Both the position numbers and the translations under genes were made by a program. Below the pieces are notes generated by a model. It was not told the origin of the DNA and made no database searches. It saw only the letters and a list, made by a program, of their open reading frames with translations. A stretch of DNA of 64,000 nucleotides, taken from positions 117,040-181,039 of the forward strand of contig JAJYFL010000002.1 of the NCBI GenBank assembly GCA_021790935.1, given 5' to 3'. Positions within the stretch are counted from its first letter, which is position 1. Every line of letters starts with the position of its first letter. The DNA comes from a bacterium (GTDB lineage Bacteria > Vulcanimicrobiota > Vulcanimicrobiia > Vulcanimicrobiales > Vulcanimicrobiaceae). This document shows, one piece after another, positions 34,923 through 42,920 of the stretch.

Positions 34923-35172
34923 ATGCCTAAGCGCTCAGGGAAACCACCCTCCGATCCGATCCTCGCTGCGAAGTCCATTCGCGACCAGGTAACCGGGGCA
35001 GGCAGATCGAGTTGAGCCCGTCGAGCAAGGACCCGGCTGCCGTAGCGCTAGGGCGTCGTGGCGGCCTAAAGGGCGGTGCCCGGCGAGAAAGGCCGCGCTA
35101 ACCCCAGAGCAGCGTAAAGAGAGCGCCAAGAAGGCAGCCGAAGGACGCTTGGGGGCTAAACACAACGACTGA
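34923..35172 (+). pseudogene. Frameshifted remnant of a small conserved 'GRRGGLKGG' protein
   Basis: Three frames together reconstruct a widespread small protein of about 80-90 aa. Frame 1 from ATG 34923 gives MPKRSGKPPSDPILAAKSIR and stops at 35013. A second frame gives SKDPAAVALGRRGGLKGG (from 35024). A third gives RKAALTPEQRKESAKKAAEG (from 35086) to the stop at 35172. At least two frameshifts separate them. Intact homologues, as I recall the family, carry 'DPAAVALGRxGGLKGGKARAAKLTPEqR'. The gene is dead and marks the decayed edge of the accessory region. Confidence 0.65.
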
Positions 35173-35409
35173 GCGACAAACAAATTACAGGCCCTGCTTC
35201 GCCGGAGCGCAACGAACCTGTTTGCGAAGAGAGCGAGATTCGAATCTGAGCCTGGCGATGATGATTAGTGTCGTCGTTTAGCGCAGGGCCTTATTTTGTT
35301 GGGGTTTCCGTCCGTCGTTGCCTCGGCTCGTGCAGGCCTATGTCGGCCTGCGCGCCCGCACCATGCCACAATGCTTCCGCGATTCCGCCCGTAAACAAGG
35401 CGATCTATC
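35173..35409. other. Non-coding stretch between the pseudogene and the restriction operon
   Basis: No gene is seen. ggccctgc at 35190-35197 and gcagggcc at 35283-35290 are complementary, the latter followed by ttattttgtt. That resembles a long-loop terminator-like structure for plus-strand transcripts, but it is weak. Confidence 0.35.
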
Positions 35410-35709
35410 CTAGCGCTTGATTCTCGCTGCCGACTCATTCAGCGAGGCCCCCACCGTCGTCAGGCGCCAGACGGCTTTTGACACAGGACTGATGGCTCCC
35501 ATCTTCCGTAGGTAGGTCCTCGCCCAAGCGCATCGATATCCGAGTTCGGTTATCCGCGATCGACGATGTGCCTGAGCTGCCTGCTCGGGCGACAGGCCAA
35601 GGATCGAGACGATCTCTGCCTCCACCTCCGAATTTGTCGCGGTACCGCCGAGTGTGCGCAGAGCCAGAAGCACGTACCACATCAGTTTGTGCTGGGTGGG
35701 CATCGGCAT
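35410..35709 (-). CDS. Mrr N-terminal-type winged-helix protein
   Basis: 99 aa. 'MWYVLLALRTLGGTATNSEV' and 'SRITELGYRCAWARTYLRKM' followed by 'WRLTTVG' match the Mrr_N winged-helix domain found at the N-terminus of Mrr-type restriction enzymes. No nuclease domain is attached. It is the last gene of the restriction operon, three bases after vsr, so it may act as a DNA-binding accessory or control protein (inference). The short length could also mean a relic, but the domain is complete. Confidence 0.7.
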   Translation of the reverse strand: MPMPTQHKLMWYVLLALRTLGGTATNSEVEAEIVSILGLSPEQAAQAHRRSRITELGYRCAWARTYLRKMGAISPVSKAVWRLTTVGASLNESAARIKR

Positions 35710-35712
35710 AAG

Positions 35713-36108
35713 TCAGCCTCCTTTGACGCGTCTGACGGCTGCAAGGATTTCCGTAATGCAGCCGCTCGGATTCCTTAGCACGTCGCGCCCCCAGAGGGAC
35801 ACGACTTCATATCCAAGCTGCGTTAGTCCCCGGCGGTTACGGCGATCCCGCCTCACATTCTCCGAAATCTTGCGCTCCCAACCAGGCGCTAGCGACTTCC
35901 TCCACCGAGCGAAGTCCCTTCCGTGCCAAAATTCGCCATCAACTTCGATGACAATATCGTAGTCAGTCAAGAGAAAATCGGGTGTACCGGGCAAGTCCCG
36001 AATATGCCCGCGAAATTTGAGCCGCGCGTGGCGGAGCAGGCGACGCATCGCCATTTCAGGGCCCGTATTCTTGCTCTTTACGCAGCTCATGCGATAGCTT
36101 GCCGACAT
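35713..36108 (-). CDS. vsr: Very short patch repair endonuclease
   Basis: 131 aa, the normal length. 'SKNTGPEMAMRRLL', 'LPGTPDFLLTDYDIVIEVDG', 'EFWHGRDF' and 'NVRRDRRNRRGLTQLGYEV' are the Vsr fold, with catalytic Asp44 and His62 region. Vsr nicks 5' of T in T:G mismatches made by deamination of 5-methylcytosine. Its presence with a cytosine-5 methyltransferase in the same operon supports 5mC as the modification. Confidence 0.93.
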   Translation of the reverse strand: MSASYRMSCVKSKNTGPEMAMRRLLRHARLKFRGHIRDLPGTPDFLLTDYDIVIEVDGEFWHGRDFARWRKSLAPGWERKISENVRRDRRNRRGLTQLGYEVVSLWGRDVLRNPSGCITEILAAVRRVKGG

Positions 36109-36114
36109 CTTGCC

Positions 36115-36954
36115 TCAGGAAGAAAGCCGAAAGACGGTGTCGTCATTTATCTTCGCGGCAAGAATCTCATACATTGCCTCAAGTTCAATATTCGGATTAG
36201 CGTTCAGCCCAAGACATTGAGCTATCCCCGCGACATCGGTACTAAGTCTCTCCTCGAAAGAGATCTCGAATCCGACCCCGCGTTGGTGGAAGTCGTATGC
36301 GTGAAAGTGTAAAGCATCTCCGAGACGCGGCGGCAATGCCAGATGCCCAAACGAGAAGTTGGACCGCATATAGTTCAGAAGTGGCGTCTGAAGCACGAGC
36401 ACGAGCTTCTTGTTCAGGTTCTCGAAGGTCTGCAATTTATGGTGCAGTTGCATTAGAATGGTCTTAGCCGTCATTTTCCAGTTCAGGCCAAAGTTTGAGT
36501 TTTCAAATTCCTCATCGAGCAGTGAAACGCCATGCGCTCTTAGGAATTCTTGCCGTTGAGGCCATATTGAACCCGTGGAATCCAACGTCTGAAGTTCGAT
36601 CCCAACGAAGTCCATGACCTTACGCTCGCGCGTGGAGATCAGGAAGTAGTCTACATTGCCTCCAGGGATCTCGACTTCACGAACCAAATGAATCTCGTTT
36701 CCCGCTTCGTGAAGTTGCAATAGGGGCAAGGCGTCGCTAAAGATGATGCCACGCTCAAGGAGTCGGTGCGGGCAAAGCACCGTAGGCCCAGCCTTCCCAA
36801 CCGAGGCGCTACAACTTCCGATTGCCACCGAAGGATCGCTCTTTCGCGTTTTCAGGCACTCGCGTCTGAGGAAAGGGCAGGTCCGTCCCTCAACTACGGC
36901 AGTCCAATCTACGGCGGCGTCAGCGGCCGACACGCCAAAAAGTTCAGTAATCAT
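36115..36954 (-). CDS. NotI-family type II restriction endonuclease
   Basis: 279 aa. Four cysteines at 26, 33, 48 and 61 ('CPFLRRECLK', 'GSCSAS', 'LCPHRL') form the metal site typical of NotI-like enzymes. The nuclease core has 'GGNVDYFLIS' (Asp102) and 'DFVGIELQTLD' (Glu120-x-Gln122), the D...ExQ variant of PD-(D/E)xK used by NotI. NotI cuts GCGGCCGC; whether this one shares that site is unknown. It lies four bases downstream of the methyltransferase gene. Composition is visibly more A+T-rich than the host genes. Confidence 0.85.
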   Translation of the reverse strand: MITELFGVSAADAAVDWTAVVEGRTCPFLRRECLKTRKSDPSVAIGSCSASVGKAGPTVLCPHRLLERGIIFSDALPLLQLHEAGNEIHLVREVEIPGGNVDYFLISTRERKVMDFVGIELQTLDSTGSIWPQRQEFLRAHGVSLLDEEFENSNFGLNWKMTAKTILMQLHHKLQTFENLNKKLVLVLQTPLLNYMRSNFSFGHLALPPRLGDALHFHAYDFHQRGVGFEISFEERLSTDVAGIAQCLGLNANPNIELEAMYEILAAKINDDTVFRLSS

Positions 36955-36958
36955 TTTG

Positions 36959-38293
36959 CTATGCTGTACGTCGATTCGACCAGGATGTTACTTTTTGAGA
37001 GATTGAACGTTTGTGATAGTCTGAGTTTTGCGCGGCCTCGATGTCCGATTGCACAAGAGAATCGTCGCGAATGAGCGTTGCGCCGTTGAAGTTGGGCTGC
37101 GCACGAAGCCCAAGGATTTGCAGAATATGACGACCGACGGCACGGGCAAGTAGGGGCGGAACCGCATTGCCGACCATTCGATTGCCGTGCCATTTTATTG
37201 GGTGGAACAGAAACCAATCCGGGAAGCTCTGAATGCGAGCGCACTCTCGTGTCGTTAGCACGCGATTCTGGAACGGATGCAGCGGTCGGGGGGCGGACCA
37301 GGACCCGCGCGCCTTTGTGGTTCCCGCCCTAATGGTTGTCGCTAGCTCATGCGGGTGCAAGCGCCTTATGCCGCTGACCGGATCGGCTTGCCCAAATCGC
37401 AAGCCTTCAAACGTCTTCAGTAAAGCGTCACCGTGGCGCGTTCTACGCAGATTCGTGCAAAGACTGGGATCCCAACTTCTAGGAATGACGCCCGAGAAGG
37501 CTCCTATGGGGTCACTCCTCAGCATTCGCTGATACTCGTGGAGCGGCTCGATTTCGTATGGAACGCGATCACCGCTGATGAGCCTTACATACCTATCGAC
37601 GTGAGGAATATCGGATATTGCTTCCCAAGCCGTTGGGCTTACGTCGAAGAGGGCTATGTTTTGATTGGGGGCCTCATGGGTCGGTTGGGGTAACGAGGGC
37701 GTAACGCCTAGGTCCTTGCGAAAGCCTACTATGAAAACGCGCCTCCGGGTTTGCGGTACACCAAAATGCCACGCGCATAGGACTTCAGGGTCCGCCACGT
37801 CATATTCCTTACGCAACTCGCGGACGCATGCGGCCAGCTTCTTTGACCCTTGGGTTGTAATCCCAGGAACATTCTCCATAAGAAATGCTAGTGGGCGAGC
37901 ATCGAGAACGATCCGGGCAAAATCATCCACCAGATCGTTTAACGGGTCAACGCCCGTCTTTTTTCCGGCGATGCTAAACCCTTGGCATGGTGGCCCACCT
38001 GCAACCAAGGCGATCTCGCCCCGCGTCCGCACATTCGCGTGTCGACGAAGCGCGCTTCCGTCAATATTTTTGACATCTCCGAGAGTTTCGCCGGAAAGGA
38101 CCTTGCTCAGCGGGAAGTTGTGCTGAGCGTAACGACCGCTAATGTCTTCTATCTCAACATCCACCGCCACGTGGAATCCTGCCGCCTCAAGGCCTAGGCT
38201 CAGACCGCCGACACCAGAAAACAAATCTATGGCTATTGGGTGATCCCGAACCGCATCTCTGATCTCTCTATTTATTCCGAAGTCCGCCACCAT
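36959..38293 (-). CDS. DNA (cytosine-5) methyltransferase of the NotI-like R-M system
   Basis: 444 aa. The m5C motifs appear in order: 'IDLFSGVGGLSLGLEAAGF' (I), 'GGPPCQGFS' with catalytic Cys103 (IV), 'LMENVPGI' (VI), 'QTRRRVFIVGF' (VIII) and 'GNAVPPLLARAVG' (X). The region between VIII and X (about 195-370) is the target-recognition domain. It protects host DNA from the adjacent endonuclease. ATG at 38293 is preceded by AAGGGCGG. First gene of a four-gene minus-strand operon. Confidence 0.93.
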   Translation of the reverse strand: MVADFGINREIRDAVRDHPIAIDLFSGVGGLSLGLEAAGFHVAVDVEIEDISGRYAQHNFPLSKVLSGETLGDVKNIDGSALRRHANVRTRGEIALVAGGPPCQGFSIAGKKTGVDPLNDLVDDFARIVLDARPLAFLMENVPGITTQGSKKLAACVRELRKEYDVADPEVLCAWHFGVPQTRRRVFIVGFRKDLGVTPSLPQPTHEAPNQNIALFDVSPTAWEAISDIPHVDRYVRLISGDRVPYEIEPLHEYQRMLRSDPIGAFSGVIPRSWDPSLCTNLRRTRHGDALLKTFEGLRFGQADPVSGIRRLHPHELATTIRAGTTKARGSWSAPRPLHPFQNRVLTTRECARIQSFPDWFLFHPIKWHGNRMVGNAVPPLLARAVGRHILQILGLRAQPNFNGATLIRDDSLVQSDIEAAQNSDYHKRSISQKVTSWSNRRTA

Positions 38294-38329
38294 CGCCGCC
38301 CTTCTGGAAGGTCACTGCCGCGTATCTAA

Positions 38330-38346
38330 CTCCAGCTTGACTGGAG
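38330..38346. promoter_or_regulatory. Palindrome upstream of the methyltransferase gene
   Basis: ctccagcttgactggag is a 6-bp inverted pair around a 5-bp centre. It lies next to TAGATA (minus strand, 38323-38328), a possible -10 box for the operon, so it could be an operator. No controller protein is encoded; methyltransferase autoregulation is one possibility. Confidence 0.3.
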
Positions 38347-38514
38347 CACATCCGTGTTCTTACCCGCGGGGCGCCTCCTAACTCCCCCGCCTGCCCGTCC
38401 TAAGATCGGTGCTTTCGACTGCTCAGCCATCTCTCCAATTGGTTTATGCCGGTATCCTCCATACGACTGACCTTTTCGACCCCAGATTGTCGGTTTCCGG
38501 CCTTGCGCCTACCG

Positions 38515-38978
38515 ACGGAGAGTGCGTCTTGCGGTGGCGCCATACCAAGTTCCGTAGCGAGCGCGCGATCACAGCAGCGCTACCGCGAGACGAGTATACC
38601 GGCTGTGCGTCGTGCCCGGGCCGAGCGCGCAATCGCAACGGCGCGTGAAGTCCTAGCCTCGCAAACGCTCAAAGGTCCCGACCCGCGCGCGAACGCGGCG
38701 GCCAGCCGTAAGCGTGGAACCGCTAACGCTGAGCACCATCGGCGTAGCCGCGAATGGAAGCACGGCCAAAGCACGAAGCGCGATCGTGATTCCTTCCTGC
38801 GCGAGGTCACCCTGAAGCTCGACCCTGAAGCTCGACGCCTTCTCGCCGACCGCGATCGCGTAGGCTACGGGCCTATCGCTCGCGGCCTGCTCGCGCTTCC
38901 ACGCCCTGGGCCAGCCTGCCGTACTCGCGCCACTGGCCGGCCTTCGCCGCGCTGGTGGAAGGAGACGGCGCGCCTTAG
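38515..38978 (+). pseudogene. Decayed helix-turn-helix DNA-binding protein gene
   Basis: Frame A reads 'SASCGGAIPSS', 'AREVLASQTLKGPDPRANAA' and 'RDSFLREVTLKLDPEA'. After a 13-bp tandem repeat (ccctgaagctcga twice, near 38809-38834) the frame shifts to 'LDAFSPTAIA*ATGLSLAACS', which holds an in-frame stop, and a last shift gives 'SRHWPAFAALVEGDGAP' to a stop at 38978. The order (Cys-rich start, GPDPR, K-L-D-A-F-S..A-T-G-L-S, HW..L..LV) matches small HTH proteins that I recall being common in mobile regions. It has at least two frameshifts and one stop. Confidence 0.5.
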
Positions 38979-38989
38979 GCGCCGCGCAC

Positions 38990-39256
38990 ATGGGCGTCGC
39001 GCGCGATCCGGCCCCCACGCCTGTGCCGAAGAAGAGCCGCTGGCGCCAACCCCTAGAAAGCATCGCCGTAATCGAGCGTGCCTTCGGAGTCGGGATCCAC
39101 GAGGCGCTCCGCGACGTGGTACCTATGCGGACCATCGTAGCGCTGGACGGCAAGCCCGGCACTGAGCCAACGGAGTACGGAAGGTTCGAAGCCGCTATGA
39201 TCTCCGTCGCAGAAAAGGTCGCGGCGAAAGCTGACCGGCGCGATCCTAGAAAATAG
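38990..39256 (+). pseudogene. 3' fragment related to the hypothetical gene at 46042-46809
   Basis: An 88-aa frame whose 'SRWRQPLESIAVIERAFGVG' and 'IVALDGKPGTEPTEYGRFEA' are clearly paralogous to 'SPWRQPMESITVIQRAFGIG' and 'IVAVDGKLGTEPTDYTRFEA' in the intact gene 7 kb away. Only the C-terminal third is present. It is probably a truncated duplicate rather than a working gene, though the frame itself is open. Confidence 0.65.
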
Positions 39257-39307
39257 GTTGCTTACTGCCTCTGCCGATGACCTTGGTACTGGCAGGCAGG
39301 GTTTCCA

Positions 39308-40240
39308 TTACAGAAAACGCCGAACAAGATTTTCCGTAGAGTCTTGACCGGCCAAGAGATCGGAAATTGCGCGATCCACGTCTTCTGCACGAGGCAGGCT
39401 CGATACTGAAACGGTTGCCGAGAAGCCTTTTACCCGTCCGGCCGCACTGAGAATGTCATTCAAGAGACTGACGACGCGTTCGCGCAATCTGAACACGAAG
39501 CGCTTCATCAGCAACCATTTGTAGAGGCCGTAGAATTCGGACATGCTCTCCGGCCTCAGAGATCCTCGTTGAACCCACGGAATGGGGCACGTAATGAGAA
39601 GTTGAGATGCCCTCAGAAATTCTTGCTGCGTTCTGAATTCGAAACCAGGACGGTTCAGAAGTGTTGCATCGTGCGAACCTTGATCGAGCGTAGCTAGCGC
39701 TTCCATCATGCGCCGCCAGCGCCCTGGTGGAATCCCCGGCAAGGTTAGCGTAAACGTGCTCGACTTGTCCAACCAAATCAGCCGGCGTCCCCACTCCTTG
39801 GCATCTGCGCCGGGTATGATTTGAACCGGGCGACCGAAGATGTGATGCAGCGTCGTCGGCATGATGGGATCTATCCCGAATGAAAATTCCGAGTCCGGCT
39901 CGCGAGCTGCCCCGCGAAGCCGGCCCCTCTCAAAGACAATCTCGTAAGACGCGTCGCCGTAGGCGACCGCGATTTGTGCCGCGGAGCGCACGAAGTCGCC
40001 GAAACGCTGCGCAAACCAGCCGGTGTCCCTCTCTTCAGAAATTGCGAGTGCAACAGCGCGACGGACGGCCTCCTCGTCGCCCCTAAGGACGCTGAGGGTC
40101 ACGTGCTGCTGCTCGTCCTGAAATGGAAATACCGAGAGGTGCAAATCTTCGCCGAGGATATAGCACGTCAGTGAGCGCTCCGTCGCGTCCTTGTACAGAC
40201 GTGCCGCCACCGACGGCACGACCCTAATCGATCTCTTCAT
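39308..40240 (-). CDS. Hypothetical protein, partner of the 898-aa membrane protein
   Basis: 310 aa from the ATG at 40240. It starts 'MKRSIRVVPSVAARLYKDAT' and is a mixed alpha/beta, soluble protein with no signal peptide or membrane helix. Segments include 'FGIDPIMPTTLHHIFGRPVQ' and 'LYKWLLMKRFVFRLRERVVS'. I recognise no family or catalytic motif. The start overlaps the end of the upstream membrane-protein gene by 17 bp, so the two are translationally coupled and probably work together. A hairpin around 39270-39300 could terminate the transcript. Confidence 0.75.
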   Translation of the reverse strand: MKRSIRVVPSVAARLYKDATERSLTCYILGEDLHLSVFPFQDEQQHVTLSVLRGDEEAVRRAVALAISEERDTGWFAQRFGDFVRSAAQIAVAYGDASYEIVFERGRLRGAAREPDSEFSFGIDPIMPTTLHHIFGRPVQIIPGADAKEWGRRLIWLDKSSTFTLTLPGIPPGRWRRMMEALATLDQGSHDATLLNRPGFEFRTQQEFLRASQLLITCPIPWVQRGSLRPESMSEFYGLYKWLLMKRFVFRLRERVVSLLNDILSAAGRVKGFSATVSVSSLPRAEDVDRAISDLLAGQDSTENLVRRFL

Positions 40241-42920
40241 CCCCGTCCGCTTCGTCGAAGTCCACTGCGGCGTTGTGCAACGCGCGCGGCGCGTCAAGTT
40301 GCGCCCTGGAAAAGATCGGAATTGAGGTTGAGTGCTGCGTCGTGCGGCGAAAACGATTGCCAGCATGGTGTTCCCGGCGGAGCCGGGTAATGAATCTGAC
40401 TGCCGAATCGGCAAAACAGTCCAACATGCCGCACCGTCGAACGATGTACGCCGCGACGAACGCGTCGAAAGCGACATCCTCGCGATCAGCGCCCGACAGC
40501 ATTGCGCGTATGAGCGGGTTCGGGTGCCAAGGGCGCGCTCGTCGGGTCCCGTATCCAAACCGCTCGCGCCCGCGAAGTCCTGCAGATTCGCGTTTCTTGC
40601 GCAGTGCTCCGTCCCACGAAAACCTCAGCAGGGATCGAGGGGTAATCATCAGCGATTCCTTGCTATACCGTGCAAGACGCACGTACGCGTCCAGCCTAAC
40701 GCACAGGGCATCGCCTTGCGTGAGAATTTGATCTAGCGCAGTACGGTACGGCGACCAGTAGTCGGAACGGTCCAGACCTGACAAAATCACCGAATACCCG
40801 CACAATTCCACAAGATCAAGCGCGATTTGCCCAGCCCACGCCGGAAACTGACTAGGCTGCAGCTGCGCGCGGAGCCGCTCTAGGCTCCCCGCCGCCAGCA
40901 ACACGAAGCGGTTCGCAATTTCCGAGCTGAATTGCGCGTCCCCGGTGTACATTGCGACAAAACCTTCTTGCGCGATGACGTGATACGCCTGGCCAAAAAG
41001 GTCCGGCAGCCCTTGATCGAATGCCGGCGCGTAGGCATTGAAAGCCGCATCGCCAAGGCGCAGGACGGCCGTTCGGCGCACATCATCGACCCTGGCTTCG
41101 ATATTTTCGGTGTCCAACGAGGGCCAGTTTTCGGGTTCCCACAACGTTTGCGGACGCAGGCGCTTTTCGACCTCGACGACGTCGCGCACAAGGTGCTCCA
41201 ACTTCGCCGATGTTTCGTAGGACCGCCGCGCTATCGTCGCAGCGGCGGCGAAGCGTCGCGCCGCCATGAGACTTTCCAGAAGCGGGGACAGTTGATCGAA
41301 GTAAATGGAAATGGTTGTTTCGACTCCAGCCCAAAGACAGCGCACGACCTCTCTACGCAGGATTTCCTCGGCATAGCCGTCGGGCGTTATGGTGCGGCCC
41401 TCTACGCGGCGTTCCAGACGCCACGATTCCCCCATACGGGCAAGAGCATCGTACGCGTCCTTCGGAAGCCAGGAATTGCGCGGGATCCGCCTCCCTGATC
41501 GCACGCGCGCTGCCAAACCTCGAATTTTGTCGCCGTCAAGATTGCGTATTCGGTTCAAGAGGCCAACGGCGATGGACGTGCACGCCATTGCCGCAGCGTC
41601 GGCGATCTCGAGACGAACGGCGTTGGAAACCTCGTCGTCCGCGCCGATGTCCAAGAACTCGAGCATCGCGGGAATCATCGCTCTTGCGAAGGCCGCCGCT
41701 TCAGGTACCGCCAACACATAGGACACGTCGGCAATCGCCTTGCCGAATTTGGCGCTGAAGCGGTGGAGCACGGTTGGATCATTCAGAGAGCGCAACTGTC
41801 TGAATGCCCGGAGCAAAATACGAATGATCTCGCTCTCGAACCAGTCATCCTCCGGCACCTCGCGCGGCTGTATTGCCGTCCGGGTGTTCAGGGCCAATGC
41901 GAGGCTCTCGGCGTCAGCCGTCAGCCAATCCACGAACTGATATTTCTTTCTGAACCACAGGCTGCCGCTTGGGATCGCGCGCTTCAGCGTTTCGTAGTAG
42001 CGAAACAGCGTCAGCGCAAAGGACGCCAAATCCGCGACCTGTTTTGCCCGATCCGATGCTTCAAGCAAGTGCTCAAGCGCGAGCAGATCGCGTTCGGCGC
42101 GTTCCCTATAGGCATTCTGAAACGAGGGTGTATCCGACCGGTAACCGCGTGACGTGGAACTCGAAATTGCGTCCGCGAGATCGCCCTGCAACTGCGGAAG
42201 GAGCTTGTGTGGATCAAACAGTCGGAATATCCCGATCCCGGCCGTGACGAACGTTTGGACGCTTGAAACCAGCGCGATTGTCAGCGCGATAACGCTAACG
42301 TAGCCGACGGCGACGCCGAACGACTGCGCAAGCAGCAGGAAGGCCGTGTACGACGCCATGAACGCGATGGACCGCAGGAACGCGTTGCTCGCAACGTCCT
42401 TTAGCAACAGCTCGCGCACGTCGCCGTAGACGCGGCCATATACGGTGCTCATGACCACACTGAACGCGGCTGCGTAAAGGCCTATTATCACGACCGACAA
42501 CTGCAGGATCGCACCGGCTGCGGCATTGATGTAGTTTTGTTGAAGCCCCGGCAAGTGCACGTGAATCGCTACCAACCAACTGTGCAGCCGGTGTATGGCG
42601 GCGTCCGCTGCGAGGGTCATCGCCGCCACAACGAGGGCGGCAGCTAGGGCGCTAAGCGCCGAGGTAAAAAGACGCCAAATGACGGGCGCCTGCACCCGCC
42701 AGTCCCGCAATGACCGGGCAATGCGAAAACCCACGTACTGAATCCGGAATTGCCATACCAGAGCGCGGCGGCGAAGCGCCCAGAACGCCGCTGCCCCTGA
42801 GGCGAACGCACCAAGAGTCGTTAGAGCGCTGCGACCGAAGACGACGCCAAGAAGCGTTCGTGCACGCGAGACAAATGATCGCGAGTTCACCGCTTTTGCA
42901 CCATCGCGTGTTACCGGCAA
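40224..42920 (-). CDS. Large membrane protein with soluble helical C-terminal region, unknown function
   Basis: 898 aa from a TTG at 42920 (a GTG ten codons later is also possible). About five membrane helices lie in the first 240 residues (around 25-48, 80-108, 132-160, 182-202, 205-232). A mostly helical cytoplasmic region of about 650 residues follows, without recognisable motifs, ending in an acidic tail (DFDEADGDEEID). The N-terminal helices are faintly like DUF2254-type membrane domains, but I cannot assign it. With its 310-aa partner it forms a two-gene unit beside a restriction-modification operon, in the tmRNA-proximal accessory region. A defence role is a guess from position. Confidence 0.8.
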   Translation of the reverse strand: MPVTRDGAKAVNSRSFVSRARTLLGVVFGRSALTTLGAFASGAAAFWALRRRALVWQFRIQYVGFRIARSLRDWRVQAPVIWRLFTSALSALAAALVVAAMTLAADAAIHRLHSWLVAIHVHLPGLQQNYINAAAGAILQLSVVIIGLYAAAFSVVMSTVYGRVYGDVRELLLKDVASNAFLRSIAFMASYTAFLLLAQSFGVAVGYVSVIALTIALVSSVQTFVTAGIGIFRLFDPHKLLPQLQGDLADAISSSTSRGYRSDTPSFQNAYRERAERDLLALEHLLEASDRAKQVADLASFALTLFRYYETLKRAIPSGSLWFRKKYQFVDWLTADAESLALALNTRTAIQPREVPEDDWFESEIIRILLRAFRQLRSLNDPTVLHRFSAKFGKAIADVSYVLAVPEAAAFARAMIPAMLEFLDIGADDEVSNAVRLEIADAAAMACTSIAVGLLNRIRNLDGDKIRGLAARVRSGRRIPRNSWLPKDAYDALARMGESWRLERRVEGRTITPDGYAEEILRREVVRCLWAGVETTISIYFDQLSPLLESLMAARRFAAAATIARRSYETSAKLEHLVRDVVEVEKRLRPQTLWEPENWPSLDTENIEARVDDVRRTAVLRLGDAAFNAYAPAFDQGLPDLFGQAYHVIAQEGFVAMYTGDAQFSSEIANRFVLLAAGSLERLRAQLQPSQFPAWAGQIALDLVELCGYSVILSGLDRSDYWSPYRTALDQILTQGDALCVRLDAYVRLARYSKESLMITPRSLLRFSWDGALRKKRESAGLRGRERFGYGTRRARPWHPNPLIRAMLSGADREDVAFDAFVAAYIVRRCGMLDCFADSAVRFITRLRREHHAGNRFRRTTQHSTSIPIFSRAQLDAPRALHNAAVDFDEADGDEEID

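Noticed and set aside
34998..35027. Possible REP-like motif (tcgagttgagcccgtcgagc)
   Set aside because: Only a loose match to the mutS/miaA repeat and it lies within a decayed coding sequence.
35230..35262. tRNA-like segment with ttcgaatc near the tmRNA gene
   Set aside because: No acceptor or anticodon arm can be folded; not a tRNA or a clear att remnant.
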